Source: SW-9-67-25 sp964471665 (GTDB lineage: Archaea; Halobacteriota; Halobacteria; Halobacteriales; Haloarculaceae). From it: DNA of 11,936 nt. Positions 5,773-11,936 of this stretch are shown here, piece by piece; positions within the stretch are counted from its first letter, which is position 1; every line of letters starts with the position of its first letter. The DNA lies in contig CAYYHG010000089.1 of assembly GCA_964471665.1 (NCBI GenBank), positions 1-11,936 on the forward strand, given 5' to 3'. Made by a program: the position numbers and the translations under genes. Below the pieces are notes generated by a model. That model had not been told where the DNA came from. It did not search any database and saw nothing but the letters and a program-made list of their open reading frames with translations.

Positions 5773-6717
5773 ATGACACCCACCACCGACGTCTCGCGTG
5801 CGCAGGCGTGGGTGATGGCCGCGCGGCCACAGACGCTGCCGGCGGGCGCGTCGCCAGTCGTCCTCGGGACGGCCCTGGCGGTCTACGATGGGGTCTTCGC
5901 CCCGGTGTCGGCACTGGCGGCACTGGTCGGTGCCCTCCTCATCCAGGTCGGGACGAACTTCGCCAACGATTACTACGACGCGGTGAAGGGCGCCGACACC
6001 GAGACCCGCGAAGGCTTCACCAGGGTCACTGCGGGCGGCCTCATCGAACCCCGGAGGGTCAAGTACGCGATGGCAGGCACCTACGCGCTCGCGGTCGTCG
6101 TCGGTCTCTACCTCGTCGTCGTCGGTGGGCTCCCGATTCTCGTCGTCGGTCTCTCCAGTATCGCCGCCGGCGTCCTCTACACGGGCGGGCCCTATCCCTA
6201 CGGCTACTACGGTCTCGGTGACCTGTTCGTGTTCGTCTACTTCGGCGTCGTCGCCGTGACGGGTACCTACTACGTCCAGGCGGCGACTGCCGTCGCGGGC
6301 GTGCCACTGGGCGTCACGGCGGGAACGCTCCCGGTCCACGTCGTCGTCGCGAGCCTGGCGGCGGCGGGACTGACAACGGCCATCCTCGTGGTGAACAACA
6401 TCCGCGACGTCGAATCGGACCGCGCGGCGGGCAAGCACACCCTGGCGGTCGTGATCGGCTACACCTGGAGTCGCGTCGAGTTCACCGCTCTCGTCGGGCT
6501 CGCGTACCTCGTCCCCGTCGCGCTGGTCGTCGCCTTCGGGTATCCTCTCGCGGTGTTGCTCCCGCTGGTCTCGGTACCCCTGGCGGCCGCAGTCGCACGG
6601 CCAGTGTTGACCCGCACCGACGGCGAGGCGCTCAACCCCGCCCTGGAGCGGACGGGACAGCTACTCGCCGTGTACTCGGTACTGTTCGCTGCCGGACTCG
6701 TCGTGGGGGTGGCCTGA
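5773..6717 (+). CDS. menA: 1,4-dihydroxy-2-naphthoate polyprenyltransferase MenA
   Basis: 314 residues, about nine hydrophobic segments, membrane-embedded UbiA-superfamily prenyltransferase. MenA joins a polyprenyl diphosphate to 1,4-dihydroxy-2-naphthoate to give demethylmenaquinol. The first Asp-rich motif is NFANDYYDAVKGAD (62-75) with N65, D66 and D69; the second is NNIRDVESDRAAGKHTLAV (208-226) with D212 and D216. Both bind the Mg-diphosphate of the prenyl donor. The N-terminal AARPQTLPAGASPVVLGTA (16-34) is typical of MenA rather than UbiA or heme O synthase, and the length is normal. Its stop codon is directly followed by the menC ATG with no gap. Haloarchaea use menaquinone as the main respiratory quinone, which fits. 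Confidence 0.95.
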   Translation: MTPTTDVSRAQAWVMAARPQTLPAGASPVVLGTALAVYDGVFAPVSALAALVGALLIQVGTNFANDYYDAVKGADTETREGFTRVTAGGLIEPRRVKYAMAGTYALAVVVGLYLVVVGGLPILVVGLSSIAAGVLYTGGPYPYGYYGLGDLFVFVYFGVVAVTGTYYVQAATAVAGVPLGVTAGTLPVHVVVASLAAAGLTTAILVVNNIRDVESDRAAGKHTLAVVIGYTWSRVEFTALVGLAYLVPVALVVAFGYPLAVLLPLVSVPLAAAVARPVLTRTDGEALNPALERTGQLLAVYSVLFAAGLVVGVA

Positions 6718-7746
6718 ATGCTGTCCCTCGAACCGTTTTCGGTCACGCTCTCGCGGCCCCTGGAGACGGCCAGCGGGACCATCAGCGAACGGCGCGGCCT
6801 TCTGGTCTTCGTCGAGTACGAGCACACGCGGGGTGTCGGCGAAGCGACGCCGCTGCCCGGGTGGACCGAATCCTACGAGGAGTGCCGGGACGCCCTCTGG
6901 CGGGCAGCGTCCGTCGCGGAGGAACTGGACTGGGGCGTCGCGCTCGCGAAGACCGAGGCTCCGGCTGCACGGCACGGACTCTCGCTCGCGCTCGCCGAGG
7001 CCCGCGCACGCGCTGCAGGGGTGCCACTGTACCGACATCTCGGCGACGGAACCGTACACTCGGTCCCGGTCAACGCCACGCTCGGGGACGCCAGCCCCGA
7101 AGCGACAGCACGGGACGCGGCGGACGCGATCGCGGCGGGGTTCGACGCCCTGAAGGTGAAAGTCGGGGCCCAGTCGGTCGCCGAGGACGCGGAGCGACTG
7201 CGCGCTGTCCGTGACAGGGTCGGCGGGTCGGTCGAACTCCGGGCTGACGCCAACGGTGCCTGGACCCACAGACAGGCCCGGCAGGCCATCGAGGCGTTCG
7301 CCGAGTTCGGCGTCTCGTACGTCGAACAGCCCCTGTCGGCCGACGACCTCGCTGGCCACCGACAACTCCGCGCCGGCCCGGTCGAGGTCGCGCTCGACGA
7401 GTCGCTGCGCGAGTACGACATCGACGAGATACTCGACGCCGGGGCGGCGGACGTCGTGGTCGTGAAGCCGATGGTCCTCGGCGGTCCGGACCGCGCCCGG
7501 GAGACAGCACTGGCGGCGCGCGAGGCGGGCGTCGACCCGGTCGTCTCGACGACTGTCGACGCGGTGGTCGCCCGGACCGGCGCGGTCCACGTCGCGGCCT
7601 CGCTGCCGGAGGTGCGTCCCTGCGGTCTCGCCACGGGGTCGCTGCTCGCGACCGACCTCTCTGCGGACCCTGCGCCGGTCGTCGACGGGGCCGTCGAGGT
7701 GCCACAGGAACTCGGGCTCGGACTCCCCGAGCGACCGACCAGATGA
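6718..7746 (+). CDS. menC: o-Succinylbenzoate synthase MenC
   Basis: 342 residues; enolase-superfamily enzyme that dehydrates SHCHC to o-succinylbenzoate in menaquinone synthesis. The N-terminal capping domain (~1-110) includes GVGEATPLPGW (39-49). In the C-terminal barrel the catalytic set is intact: ALKVKVG with K146 and K148; metal ligands D177 in RADANGAW, E203 in YVEQPL and D227 in ALDES; and general acid/base K250 in VVVKPMVLGG. The alternative, an N-acylamino-acid racemase or dipeptide epimerase of the same superfamily, is made unlikely by its place between menA and menE. The ATG follows the menA stop immediately and the TGA overlaps the menE start (ATGA), so the genes are co-transcribed and probably translationally coupled. 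Confidence 0.93.
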   Translation: MLSLEPFSVTLSRPLETASGTISERRGLLVFVEYEHTRGVGEATPLPGWTESYEECRDALWRAASVAEELDWGVALAKTEAPAARHGLSLALAEARARAAGVPLYRHLGDGTVHSVPVNATLGDASPEATARDAADAIAAGFDALKVKVGAQSVAEDAERLRAVRDRVGGSVELRADANGAWTHRQARQAIEAFAEFGVSYVEQPLSADDLAGHRQLRAGPVEVALDESLREYDIDEILDAGAADVVVVKPMVLGGPDRARETALAAREAGVDPVVSTTVDAVVARTGAVHVAASLPEVRPCGLATGSLLATDLSADPAPVVDGAVEVPQELGLGLPERPTR

Positions 7747-9293
7747 CCCACGCCCCGGTCGACTGGCCGACGCGTGACCTCCTGGCACACCGGACTGCAG
7801 CGACCCCCGACCGGACCGCGGTCGTCGACGCCCCGACCGGCCGGGAGTGGACCTACCGTGCGTTCGACGCGGTCGTCGACGGTACGGCTGCCCACCTGCG
7901 TGCCCGTCTCGAAGGGACGGACACGAGGCCTCGGATCGGAGTCGTCTCCTCGACCAGGATCGAATCCGTCGTCGCTGTCCACGCCGTGTTTCGCGCCGGT
8001 GGCTGTCTCGTCCCGCTGCACGCCAGACTCTCCGAGCGGGAACTCGGGGCGCAACTGGAGCGTGTCGGACCGGATCTGCTGGTCTGTGAGAGCGAGACCG
8101 AGACTGCAGCCCTCGGGGGCGGCGACTGTCCGGTCGTCTCGCTGGACACGCCCGACGCCAGTGCAGTCGACGAACTGCCGACGGTCGAGGGAGCCGATGG
8201 TGTCCCGACGTTCGAACGGAGGGCCGACGCCGGCAAACCGGCCAGCAGGGATCCCGACGGGACCGCAGTGTTGCTGTTTACCTCGGGAACGACCGGCCAG
8301 CCAAAGTGCGTGCAACTGACGCTGGGGAACCTCGTGGCGAGCGCGACTGCCTCCGCGTTCCGGCTTGGGGTCTCGCCGGACGACCGCTGGCTGGACTGTC
8401 TCCCGATCTACCACATGGGTGGGTTCGCGCCGCTCGTCCGGTGTTCGCTCTACGGAACGACGCTGCTCGTCGCGGAGGGATTCGACACAGACCGGACAGC
8501 CGACAGGCTGGCTGGGGAGAACGCGACGGGCGTCTCGCTCGTCCCGACGCAACTGACGCGCCTCCTCGACGCCGGGTGGCAGCCGCCAGCGTCGCTGGAC
8601 ACCGTGTTGCTCGGGGGTGCGCCCGCGCCGGACGCGCTCGTGGAACGGGCTCTCGACGCCGGGGTGCCGGTCTATCCGACCTACGGGCTGACAGAAGCCG
8701 CCTCGCAGGCCGCGACGGCAACGCCTGCTGTCGCCCGCGAGTCCCCCGGCTCGGTCGGTCAGCCGCTCGTCTCCACCGAGGTGACGGTCGTCGACAGCGA
8801 CGGAACACCGCTGGAGGCGGGCGAGACCGGCGAGATCGTCGTCGACGGACCGGCGGTGACGCCCGGATATCTCGACGCCAGCCGGACCGCTGCGGCCTTC
8901 GGCGACGCCGGGCTCCACACCGGCGATCTCGGCTACCGCGACGGCGCGGGCCGGCTGTGGGTTCTCGGACGTGTCGACGACACCATCGTCACCGGCGGCG
9001 AGAACGTCCACCCCGCAGAGGTGGAGGCCGTCCTGTGCGAGCACCCCGACGTGGCCGGGGCGGCGGTCGTCGGCGTGGCCGACGCGGAGTGGGGCGAACG
9101 CGTCGGTGCGCTGGTCGTCGCCCCGGGATCACCGACGCCGGCGGCGATCCGGGAGTTCGCACGCGACCGCCTGGCCGGGTTCAAGCTCCCGCGGACGATC
9201 GATTTCGCGACCGCCCTCCCGCGGACTCCTTCGGGAACTGTCGACCGACAGGCTGTCAGGGAACTGCTCGCAGCCGACGGCGACCGGGAGTGA
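7743..9293 (+). CDS. menE: o-Succinylbenzoate-CoA ligase MenE
   Basis: 516 residues, ANL-superfamily acyl-CoA synthetase that activates o-succinylbenzoate with ATP and CoA. Motifs in order: P-loop VLLFTSGTTGQPK (176-188), acyl-pocket region LPIYHMGGFAPL (220-231), GGAPAP (291-296), YGLTEAASQ (314-322), ribose-binding HTGDLGYRDGAGRLWVLGR (392-410) with D395, hinge VDD (411-413), TGGENVHPAEVE (417-428), and the C-terminal PRTPSGTVDR (493-502). In that last motif the usual catalytic Lys (G-K-x-x-R) is Thr499. A nearby Lys is K481 in GFKLPR. The substrate is assigned from the menA-menC context; on motifs alone it could be another acyl-CoA synthetase. Starts in a 4-nt ATGA overlap with menC; last gene of the operon. 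Confidence 0.9.
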   Translation: MTHAPVDWPTRDLLAHRTAATPDRTAVVDAPTGREWTYRAFDAVVDGTAAHLRARLEGTDTRPRIGVVSSTRIESVVAVHAVFRAGGCLVPLHARLSERELGAQLERVGPDLLVCESETETAALGGGDCPVVSLDTPDASAVDELPTVEGADGVPTFERRADAGKPASRDPDGTAVLLFTSGTTGQPKCVQLTLGNLVASATASAFRLGVSPDDRWLDCLPIYHMGGFAPLVRCSLYGTTLLVAEGFDTDRTADRLAGENATGVSLVPTQLTRLLDAGWQPPASLDTVLLGGAPAPDALVERALDAGVPVYPTYGLTEAASQAATATPAVARESPGSVGQPLVSTEVTVVDSDGTPLEAGETGEIVVDGPAVTPGYLDASRTAAAFGDAGLHTGDLGYRDGAGRLWVLGRVDDTIVTGGENVHPAEVEAVLCEHPDVAGAAVVGVADAEWGERVGALVVAPGSPTPAAIREFARDRLAGFKLPRTIDFATALPRTPSGTVDRQAVRELLAADGDRE

Positions 9294-9308
9294 TCCGACG
9301 GACGGCAG

Positions 9309-9977
9309 TCACCGTCTGACGCTGACAGCCACACCCTCCCCGAGTGGCAACAGCACCGTCTCGAAATCTGATCGGTCGCGGACGTGTGCGAGATACCGTG
9401 CGACGCCGGCGCTGGCCGCTGTCGCGTCGGATCGCCCGTCGCCCCGCACGCCCGCGAGAACGTCCTCGGCGTCGACGTGTCCCGCCGTGACCGCGTTGTC
9501 CGCGAGCACGAGACTCCCGGACCGGAGTTTCCCCTCGAGCGTCTCCAGGGCCTCGACGTAGCGGTCTTTCTCGTTGTCGATCAACACCACGTCGAAGGGA
9601 CCGTCGTAGTCGGCGACGACCTCGATCGCGTCCCCGTGTTCGAACCGGGCCAGTCCCTCCACACCGGCCCGCCGGAAGTACTCGCGGGCGCTCTCGAGTT
9701 CGTCGGCGTCGACCTCCGTGAGGACGATTTCGCCGTCCCCGGGCAGTCCGCGTGCGAACCAGTACGCGGAGTAGCCAAACCCCGAACCGAACTCGAAGAC
9801 CCGTCGGGCGTCGACCATTCGCGCGAGCACTGTCAGCCAGCCGCCGACCTCCGGGCCGACCGTCGGAAACGCCTCCCGGGTCGCGCGCGCGTCCATCTCC
9901 CGGAGGATGTCGTCACGCTGTGGTCCCACTTCGCCGGCCAGCGCGGCAACCGTCTCCGGGTCTGTGCCGTCTATCAT
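9309..9977 (-). CDS. SAM-dependent O-methyltransferase (class I, COMT-like)
   Basis: 222 residues, full length for the Methyltransf_3 / catechol-O-methyltransferase-like family. SAM-binding motif I is RRVFEFGSGFGYSAYWFA (58-75); the acidic strand-2 end is LTEVDADELESARE (86-99). The divalent-metal set typical of this family is visible as D134 in VLIDNEKDRYVEALE and D160-N161 in LADNAV. It transfers a methyl group from SAM to a hydroxyl on an aromatic or small molecule; the substrate is unknown. ATG 9977 is preferred over an upstream TTG at 10004 because it is preceded by a purine-rich GAGGGG and the sequence is well formed from there. It converges on menE, leaving a 15-nt gap, so the two transcripts probably overlap at their 3' ends. 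Confidence 0.88.
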   Translation of the reverse strand: MIDGTDPETVAALAGEVGPQRDDILREMDARATREAFPTVGPEVGGWLTVLARMVDARRVFEFGSGFGYSAYWFARGLPGDGEIVLTEVDADELESAREYFRRAGVEGLARFEHGDAIEVVADYDGPFDVVLIDNEKDRYVEALETLEGKLRSGSLVLADNAVTAGHVDAEDVLAGVRGDGRSDATAASAGVARYLAHVRDRSDFETVLLPLGEGVAVSVRR

Positions 9978-10055
9978 GGTCCCCTCTACGTCGGCGCCCG
10001 GCAAGCAACTTTGGGACTCGGGGGCTGGAAGGTCGGCGTGCCAGCCCGACGAACG

Positions 10056-10063
10056 CTTATCTT
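10056..10063 (+). promoter_or_regulatory. TATA-like box of the four-helix membrane protein
   Basis: CTTATCTT centred about 25 nt before ATG 10085, in the 107-nt divergent gap between the methyltransferase and the membrane protein. Spacing indicates a leaderless transcript. Confidence 0.5.
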
Positions 10064-10084
10064 CGCTGCGCTCCTCGTTTTGAT

Positions 10085-10627
10085 ATGAGCCGCCGGGAGG
10101 GGCCGCCCGGCCGGGAGACGGCCAGAGCCCGGTCGAACGTGCGCCGGATCTGGTACGGGTACGGCAAACTCGGCCGGGCCGAGAAGAGTGGGCCGGGGGT
10201 GTTCCTCCACGACGTCGTCCGGATCTACGCCGAGGTGTCGGTCCTCTCCTTGCCGGTCCTCTTTGCCATCATGGCCGTTCCGGCGACGGGACGACTCGAC
10301 GCGAAAGCGACGGGGCTGGTGGCGTGGATGACGATGACGCTCGTCGGCACGCTGATCCGGGGAGGCTGGGTCCGGCCGCTCGCGACGCCGGCACTCGGCT
10401 GGGTGCGTCTCTCCCCGACGCTGCTCTTGTTCCGGGTGGGCTATTTCAACCTCGCGCTGGCCCTCGCGGCCTTCGCCGGACTGGCGGTCGCCGGGGCCGT
10501 CGCCGGAGTCACTGCAGACCCGCTGGCCGGACCGCTGGCAGCCCTGGGCTGGGCCGGCGGCGTCGCGGCGGTGTCGACGCTCGCGTTCCCGCGCCTGGCG
10601 GGAGAGTGGTTCACGCTGCGTGGGTGA
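10085..10627 (+). CDS. Four-helix membrane protein of unknown function
   Basis: 180 residues. A basic, polar N-terminus (MSRREGPPGRETARARSNVR) leads to a short YGYGKLGRAEKSGPG stretch (24-38), then roughly four hydrophobic segments at ~48-66, ~76-93, ~112-140 and ~150-170. The Arg-rich N-terminus next to the first helix predicts a cytoplasmic N-terminus. No transport or enzyme motif is visible and no family is recognised. ATG 10085 is supported by a TATA-like box about 25 nt upstream; the frame is open further left, but that part is antisense to the methyltransferase gene and Arg/Pro/Ser-rich. The gene ends 52 nt before the next start, which has its own promoter. Confidence 0.78.
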   Translation: MSRREGPPGRETARARSNVRRIWYGYGKLGRAEKSGPGVFLHDVVRIYAEVSVLSLPVLFAIMAVPATGRLDAKATGLVAWMTMTLVGTLIRGGWVRPLATPALGWVRLSPTLLLFRVGYFNLALALAAFAGLAVAGAVAGVTADPLAGPLAALGWAGGVAAVSTLAFPRLAGEWFTLRG

Positions 10628-10646
10628 CTGGTCTCCGGAAACGCCC

Positions 10647-10654
10647 AATATATA
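10647..10654 (+). promoter_or_regulatory. Strong TATA box of the flavin reductase gene
   Basis: AATATATA centred about 29 nt before ATG 10680. It is the clearest TATA box in the window, implies a leaderless or nearly leaderless mRNA, and fixes the ATG at 10680 rather than an upstream in-frame start. Confidence 0.65.
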
Positions 10655-10679
10655 CGGCTCCCGCCCGGAGAAATCGACC

Positions 10680-11159
10680 ATGTCGGTAGACGGCGATAGC
10701 TTCAGGCAGATTATGGGGAACTTCGCGACCGGCGTGACGGTGATGACACTCCCGGGCGAGCCCCACGGCATGACCGCCAACGCCGTGTCGAGCGTCTCGC
10801 TGGATCCGCCACTCGTGCTCGTCTGTGTCGACCACGAGACCGAGTGCCACGAACGACTCACCGGGGACGCCGACGCGTACTGTCTCACCATCCTCACCGA
10901 GGACCAGCGCGACCTCGGCGAGTACTACGCGAACATGCTCGAACTGGAGACCGACCCCTTCGAGAGCCGCCCGACCCGGACGGCGACCACGGGGGCACCC
11001 ATCTTCGAGAACGGGCTGGCCTACCTCGACTGTTCGGTCGAGACAGCCCACGAAGCGGGGGATCACACCATCTACGTCGGCCGGGTCGAAGCGGCCGACC
11101 TCCTCGACAGCGAGGCCGACCCCTTGCTCTTTTTCCGCGGGCAGTGGGCCGGGCTGTAG
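10680..11159 (+). CDS. Flavin reductase-like domain protein (FMN-binding)
   Basis: 159 residues, standard size for the small flavin reductase family (HpaC/ActVB/NTA-monooxygenase-component-B type). Hallmarks: SFRQIMGNFATGVTVMT (7-23), HGMTANAVSSVSLDPPLVLV (29-48), the FMN-phosphate binding region, a short CVDHETECHERL helix (49-60), and the closing DHTIYVGRVEA strand (128-138). Such proteins bind FMN in a split beta-barrel and reduce free flavin with NAD(P)H, often supplying FMNH2 to a partner monooxygenase. No oxygenase is next to it, so the partner is unknown; some members bind flavin without proven reductase activity. Its own strong TATA box indicates independent transcription, and a hairpin follows the stop. 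Confidence 0.9.
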   Translation: MSVDGDSFRQIMGNFATGVTVMTLPGEPHGMTANAVSSVSLDPPLVLVCVDHETECHERLTGDADAYCLTILTEDQRDLGEYYANMLELETDPFESRPTRTATTGAPIFENGLAYLDCSVETAHEAGDHTIYVGRVEAADLLDSEADPLLFFRGQWAGL

Positions 11160-11164
11160 GGGTT

Positions 11165-11185
11165 CGAAAGCACAACGGGCTTTCG
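11165..11185 (+). terminator. Hairpin after the flavin reductase gene
   Basis: CGAAAGC and GCTTTCG (7-bp arms, 7-nt loop) start 5 nt past the stop codon. A G-rich then T-containing stretch follows, not a clean T-tract. Position suggests a terminator or 3'-end hairpin; archaeal terminators are usually T-rich without a hairpin, so the call is tentative. Confidence 0.3.
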
Positions 11186-11249
11186 GGGTTTGACGACACG
11201 ACCGGCAGACCCCAAAGGGTTGATTGCCGCTGGCGTCGGCGTGAGAACT

Positions 11250-11882
11250 GTGTCGGACGACCGGGTGACACGAACGGACAGTGGACAGGACGGCGGATCC
11301 TCGGAGGAAACTCGCCGGTACAGGGTGTTGTTTCTCCTGGCGGTCGCCGAGCTGCTCGTCATGACGCTGTGGTTCAGTGCCTCGGCCGTCGGACCGGAAC
11401 TCGCGCAGGCGTGGGACCTCTCGGCAGCAGAGACTGCGTGGCTGACCAACGCCGTGCAACTCGGGTTCGTCGTCGGGGCGCTCCTCTCTGCGGTCCTCAC
11501 GCTCGCGGATACCATGACGCCCAGATACCTGTTTGCCGCCTCGTCGGCGGTCGGCGTCGCCGCCACGATCGTCATCGCCGTCGCCGTCCAGTCGTTTCTC
11601 CCGGCCGTCGTTCTGCGCTTTGTCACGGGCGTGGCGCTGGCCGGCGTCTATCCGCCCGGCATGAAGATCATGGCGGGGTGGTTTCGCGCCGGCCGGGGCT
11701 TTGCTATCGGCGTGCTGGTCGGGGCACTCACCGTCGGCTCCGCGATGCCACACCTCCTGCGGGCCGTCGGCGGCGTCGGCGAGCCGACGCGCGTGCTGCT
11801 GGCGGCTGCGGGGCTGGCCGCAGTCGGCGGCGTTCTCCGCCGACTGCCCGAGGCCGCCTCGCTCGCCGGTGGGCGTGGCTGA
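11250..11882 (+). CDS. N-terminal half of an MFS transporter, apparently truncated
   Basis: 210 residues from GTG 11250 (GTG 11241 or ATG 11190 are alternatives). A polar N-terminus (~1-24) is followed by six hydrophobic segments: ~27-45 (AELLVMTLWFSASAVGPELA), ~66-85, ~93-111, ~116-135, ~150-170 and ~180-197. A loop resembling the MFS 2-3 motif is LADTMTPRY (85-93), and VTGVALAGVYPPGMKIMAGW (125-144) is typical of helices 4-5. This matches the first half of an MFS protein of ~400 residues; the gene then stops after LRRLPEAASLAGGRG. The other two frames downstream show no helices 7-12. The coding end holds an 11-bp perfect inverted repeat. It is either a decayed gene or a half-size protein that would have to pair; substrate unknown. 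Confidence 0.7.
   Translation: MSDDRVTRTDSGQDGGSSEETRRYRVLFLLAVAELLVMTLWFSASAVGPELAQAWDLSAAETAWLTNAVQLGFVVGALLSAVLTLADTMTPRYLFAASSAVGVAATIVIAVAVQSFLPAVVLRFVTGVALAGVYPPGMKIMAGWFRAGRGFAIGVLVGALTVGSAMPHLLRAVGGVGEPTRVLLAAAGLAAVGGVLRRLPEAASLAGGRG
11820..11847. repeat. 11-bp perfect inverted repeat inside the MFS gene end
   Basis: GCAGTCGGCGG and CCGCCGACTGC, 11-bp arms with a 6-nt loop (CGTTCT), at codons ~191-200 of the half-size MFS gene, where the sequence stops looking like a membrane transporter. It could be a hairpin-mediated deletion junction, an RNA structure near the 3' end, or a GC-driven coincidence. Confidence 0.5.
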
Positions 11883-11911
11883 TATACCGGTCGACGTAAG
11901 CCCTGATACTT

Positions 11912-11933
11912 TCAGCCGGGAACGTCCGGCTGA
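11912..11933. repeat. 8-bp perfect inverted repeat at the right edge
   Basis: TCAGCCGG and CCGGCTGA, 8-bp arms with a 6-nt spacer, 30 nt past the MFS stop codon and within 3 nt of the window end. It could be the 3' hairpin of the MFS transcript or an operator of the next gene; the downstream sequence is not available. Confidence 0.45.
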
Positions 11934-11936
11934 GAA

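Noticed and set aside
6873..9044. A 723-codon open frame on the minus strand opposite menC and menE
   Set aside because: It is antisense to two clear enzymes, is rich in Arg, Ser and Pro with no family motif, and is the expected by-product of high-GC codon bias.
9294..9320. Hairpin GACGG-CAGTCA-CCGTC between menE and the methyltransferase as a bidirectional terminator
   Set aside because: Arms are only 5 bp and lie partly in the methyltransferase's last codons; no T-tract on either strand.
9309..9977. The O-methyltransferase as the terminal menaquinone methylase (MenG/UbiE)
   Set aside because: Its motifs (LIDNEKDRY, LADNAV) belong to the metal-dependent catechol-O-methyltransferase-like family, whereas MenG/UbiE is a C-methyltransferase of a different family; it is also on the opposite strand.
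1..11936. CRISPR arrays, tRNA or rRNA genes, insertion sequences, integrase or attachment sites
   Set aside because: No spaced direct repeats, no tRNA-like cloverleaf and no transposase or recombinase reading frame were seen on either strand.

Overview
The window is a stretch of haloarchaeal chromosome (class Halobacteria, probably a Haloarcula/Halomicrobium-type organism). Evidence seen directly: very high GC, strongly GC-biased third codon positions, acidic proteins, and A/T-rich TATA-like boxes 25-30 nt upstream of several start codons, the arrangement of leaderless haloarchaeal mRNAs. The assignment to class rests on these features; the genus is a guess.

Layout. Left part (1-5198), all on the minus strand: a partial gene for a protein with a carboxypeptidase-regulatory-like beta domain (1-526); a tightly overlapping three-gene unit reading 2000 to 833 (conserved protein of unknown function, NTF2/SnoaL-like protein, two-helix membrane protein); an MFS transporter (3357-2053); a DUF5787-like protein with a possible PD-(D/E)XK nuclease core (4413-3454); and a Bat-type helix-turn-helix regulator (5198-4551). 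The intergenic region 5199-5381 separates this block from the plus-strand genes.

Right part (5382-11936), mostly plus strand: a small protein of unknown function (5382-5669), then a compact menaquinone operon, menA-menC-menE (5773-9293), with 0-nt and 4-nt-overlap junctions. It covers ring prenylation (MenA) and the two steps that make and CoA-activate o-succinylbenzoate (MenC, MenE); menF/D/H/B and the final methyltransferase are not in the window. A minus-strand O-methyltransferase (9977-9309) converges on menE. Its upstream region is shared with a divergent four-helix membrane protein (10085-10627), followed by a flavin reductase with its own strong TATA box (10680-11159) and a gene encoding only the N-terminal six-helix half of an MFS transporter (11250-11882).

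No rRNA, tRNA, CRISPR array, insertion sequence or integrase was seen. The region looks like ordinary chromosome rather than a mobile island. The points most worth checking are a 19-bp palindrome at 715-733, the uncharacterised overlapping operon, the possible nuclease fold of the DUF5787-like protein, a Thr in MenE where most acyl-CoA synthetases have the catalytic Lys, and the half-size MFS gene ending in an 11-bp perfect inverted repeat.
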